From CAZHGD01 sp964531735 (GTDB taxonomy: Bacteria > Armatimonadota > UBA10988): a stretch of 6,787 nucleotides of DNA. This document shows positions 5,649-6,787 of this stretch, piece after piece (position 1 is the stretch's first letter; the number at the start of each line of letters is the position of its first letter). Below the pieces are notes generated by a model. It did not search any database. It was not told where the DNA came from and saw only the letters and a list, made by a program, of their open reading frames with translations. Where the stretch lies: contig CAZHGD010000246.1 of the NCBI GenBank assembly GCA_964531735.1, positions 1 through 6,787 on the forward strand, given 5' to 3'. The position numbers and the translations under genes were made by a program.

Positions 5649-6689
5649 TCAGCCGCGGTAGCTCTCGGCCACCTCGACCAGCGCCATGAAGCCCCGCGCG
5701 CCCACCTCGGTATAGGTGCCGGATGCGGTGCCGCCGAGCACGAAGCCCGTCGGACCGGCCTGCGCCAGCCGCTCGGCGGCGATGGCTTGCAGTTGCTCAG
5801 GCGGCAGTTGCTCCATCAGCTCCATGTCGTCCAGGTTGCCGACGATGCAGACGTCGCCGAGCCGCTGCTTGGCCTCGTGCAGGTCGCAGTCGCCATAGGG
5901 CGGCGCCTCGAACGGGTCGATCGCGTCCATGCCGACGGCGCGGAACTGCTCCAGGAACGGCATCACCAGGCCGTGGTTGTGGTAGTACGAGACCGCGCCG
6001 TAGCGCCGCATCAGCGCGCACAGCTCGCGGTCCTGCTCGGCGCAGAGGGCGTCGAAGCCGGCCGGACCGAGCTGCGTCGTGGCATACTCGCCACCGACGA
6101 TGCGGAAGCCTTTGGCGCCGGCCTCGCAGAGCCGCTCCACGTAGCGCATCAGCCGCTGGTGCCCCAGGTTGGTCAGGGCCACCATCTGGTCGGGCGAGTC
6201 GGCCCAGCAGAAGCAGAAGTCCTCGGGACTGAGCAGCGCCGCGGGCCAGCAGATCGCGTCGGGCACGCCGACGAGCGTCAGCGCCTCGTCGCCGGCGCGC
6301 TCCTCCCAGGCGCAGTAGTCGGCCAGGTTGAGTGGTGGCTCCTCGTAAGGCAGGCTCATCACCTTGGCCAGGTCGTCGGCGTGGTGGCAGTAGAACTCCA
6401 CCGTGGCCGAGGTGACCGAAGTGCGCCGATGCACGGTGCGCAGGTCACCGGCGGGCGTGTGGAGCACCGTGGTGGTGGCGTCGCCATCGGCGTGCGATTC
6501 CGCCGGCACGTGACCGCCGAGGAATGGGTCACCGCCGCCGCCCACGCAGAGCAGCATGTCGAGGCGCGCGAGCATCTCGGCGCCGATGGCGCTGTGCGGA
6601 TCGACATGTCCCCAGCCGAACGGGCTGACCGGGACGCGGTCGGGCGTGCCGCCCAGCAGAGCCGTGAGCAGGCGCTCTCGTGAGGTCAT
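5649..6689 (-). CDS. Uroporphyrinogen decarboxylase (UroD)-family protein, not a classical HemE
   Basis: This 346-residue protein begins MTSRERLLTALLGGTPDRVPV, the usual opening of UroD-superfamily TIM-barrel proteins (HemE, MtaA/CmuA-type corrinoid methyltransferases and uncharacterised relatives). The later core is also present: FRIVGGEY (195-202), the metal-site-like H-N-H-G (237-240) followed by MPFLEQFRAVGMDAIDPFE (243-261), VGNLDD (283-288) and a C-terminal FVLGGTASGTYTE (316-328). It lacks the RQAGRY substrate-binding motif of true HemE, so heme synthesis is unlikely. A methyl-transfer or small-molecule role is a family inference only. Where MtaA-type enzymes have H-x-C and a late Cys, this has H-x-H and Ala/Ser. 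GGAGG (6696-6700) lies 6 nt upstream of the ATG and fixes the start. Upstream is the window edge; downstream it converges on the hypothetical gene across the palindromic element. No corrinoid protein gene is nearby in the window. Confidence 0.92.
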   Translation of the reverse strand: MTSRERLLTALLGGTPDRVPVSPFGWGHVDPHSAIGAEMLARLDMLLCVGGGGDPFLGGHVPAESHADGDATTTVLHTPAGDLRTVHRRTSVTSATVEFYCHHADDLAKVMSLPYEEPPLNLADYCAWEERAGDEALTLVGVPDAICWPAALLSPEDFCFCWADSPDQMVALTNLGHQRLMRYVERLCEAGAKGFRIVGGEYATTQLGPAGFDALCAEQDRELCALMRRYGAVSYYHNHGLVMPFLEQFRAVGMDAIDPFEAPPYGDCDLHEAKQRLGDVCIVGNLDDMELMEQLPPEQLQAIAAERLAQAGPTGFVLGGTASGTYTEVGARGFMALVEVAESYRG

Positions 6690-6787
6690 CGTGTGCCTCC
6701 ATGCGTGCCGGCGCCATCGCCGACCTGCGCACTCTAAGCAGCGATCCCGAGAAAATGTCGCCCAGGCAAGAATCGCCTGTGAGGCAC

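Noticed and set aside
5256..6263. An 18-bp direct repeat, CCAGCAGATCGCGTCGGG, at 5256-5273 and 6246-6263
   Set aside because: Both copies are inside well-supported genes on opposite strands and encode unrelated peptides. There are no flanking repeats or other mobile-element signs, so coincidence favoured by G+C-rich codon use is the simplest explanation.
5484..6683. Long plus-strand open frame (399 codons)
   Set aside because: It is antisense to the UroD-family gene and runs straight through the palindromic intergenic element. Composition is biased and there is no ribosome binding site.
6690..6787. Possible promoter upstream of the UroD-family gene (TTGCCT, TAGAGT on the minus strand)
   Set aside because: The hexamers are not at a workable spacing and no other pair fits; only the GGAGG ribosome binding site at 6696-6700 is convincing. 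No RNA gene is visible here.
1..6787. CRISPR arrays, tRNA/rRNA genes, integrases, toxin-antitoxin or defence genes
   Set aside because: I saw no regularly spaced repeats, no cloverleaf with a matching anticodon arm, and no frame with integrase, transposase, nuclease or toxin motifs.

Overview
The window is G+C-rich (about two-thirds by eye), densely coding bacterial DNA with SD-type ribosome binding sites and occasional GTG starts. The mix of genes suggests an environmental bacterium of the Chloroflexota/Planctomycetota/Armatimonadota kind. The clues are a winged-helix AAA+ ATPase of a type I associate with those phyla, a UroD-like protein with an H-x-H-G motif, and a GTAGGGGCG-type palindromic intergenic repeat. 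This placement comes from memory of such genomes, not from a search, and no marker in the window settles it.

Layout. Positions 1-3395 are all on the minus strand and read right to left: a small two-helix membrane protein (3123-3395), an OmpR/PhoB-type response regulator (2367-3098), a stand-alone CheY-like receiver (1731-2102), and an AAA+ ATPase whose C-terminus runs off the left edge (1-1589). The first two are 24 nt apart and probably co-transcribed. A 264-bp gap holding a strong hairpin separates the regulators. A 141-bp gap with a promoter-like sequence and a 9-bp inverted repeat precedes the ATPase. No sensor kinase is present, so the signal input to both regulators is unknown.

A divergent intergenic region (3396-3529) leads to purD (3530-4810, plus strand), a complete phosphoribosylamine-glycine ligase gene for purine synthesis. 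Its leader contains overlapping GC-rich helices that could compete. Downstream, also on the plus strand, is an unrecognised 210-residue soluble protein (4879-5511). It converges on a minus-strand UroD-family gene (5649-6689). Between the two convergent genes lies a 97-bp element with 15-bp imperfect terminal inverted repeats and two internal hairpins, like a MITE or REP-type doublet.

There is no CRISPR array, tRNA, rRNA, transposase gene or recognisable defence island. The most notable items are the non-coding element at 5530-5626, the partial ATPase with its Trp/Asp-rich C-terminal extension and dyad-containing promoter region, and the two response regulators without a kinase. Nothing here is clearly a new system.
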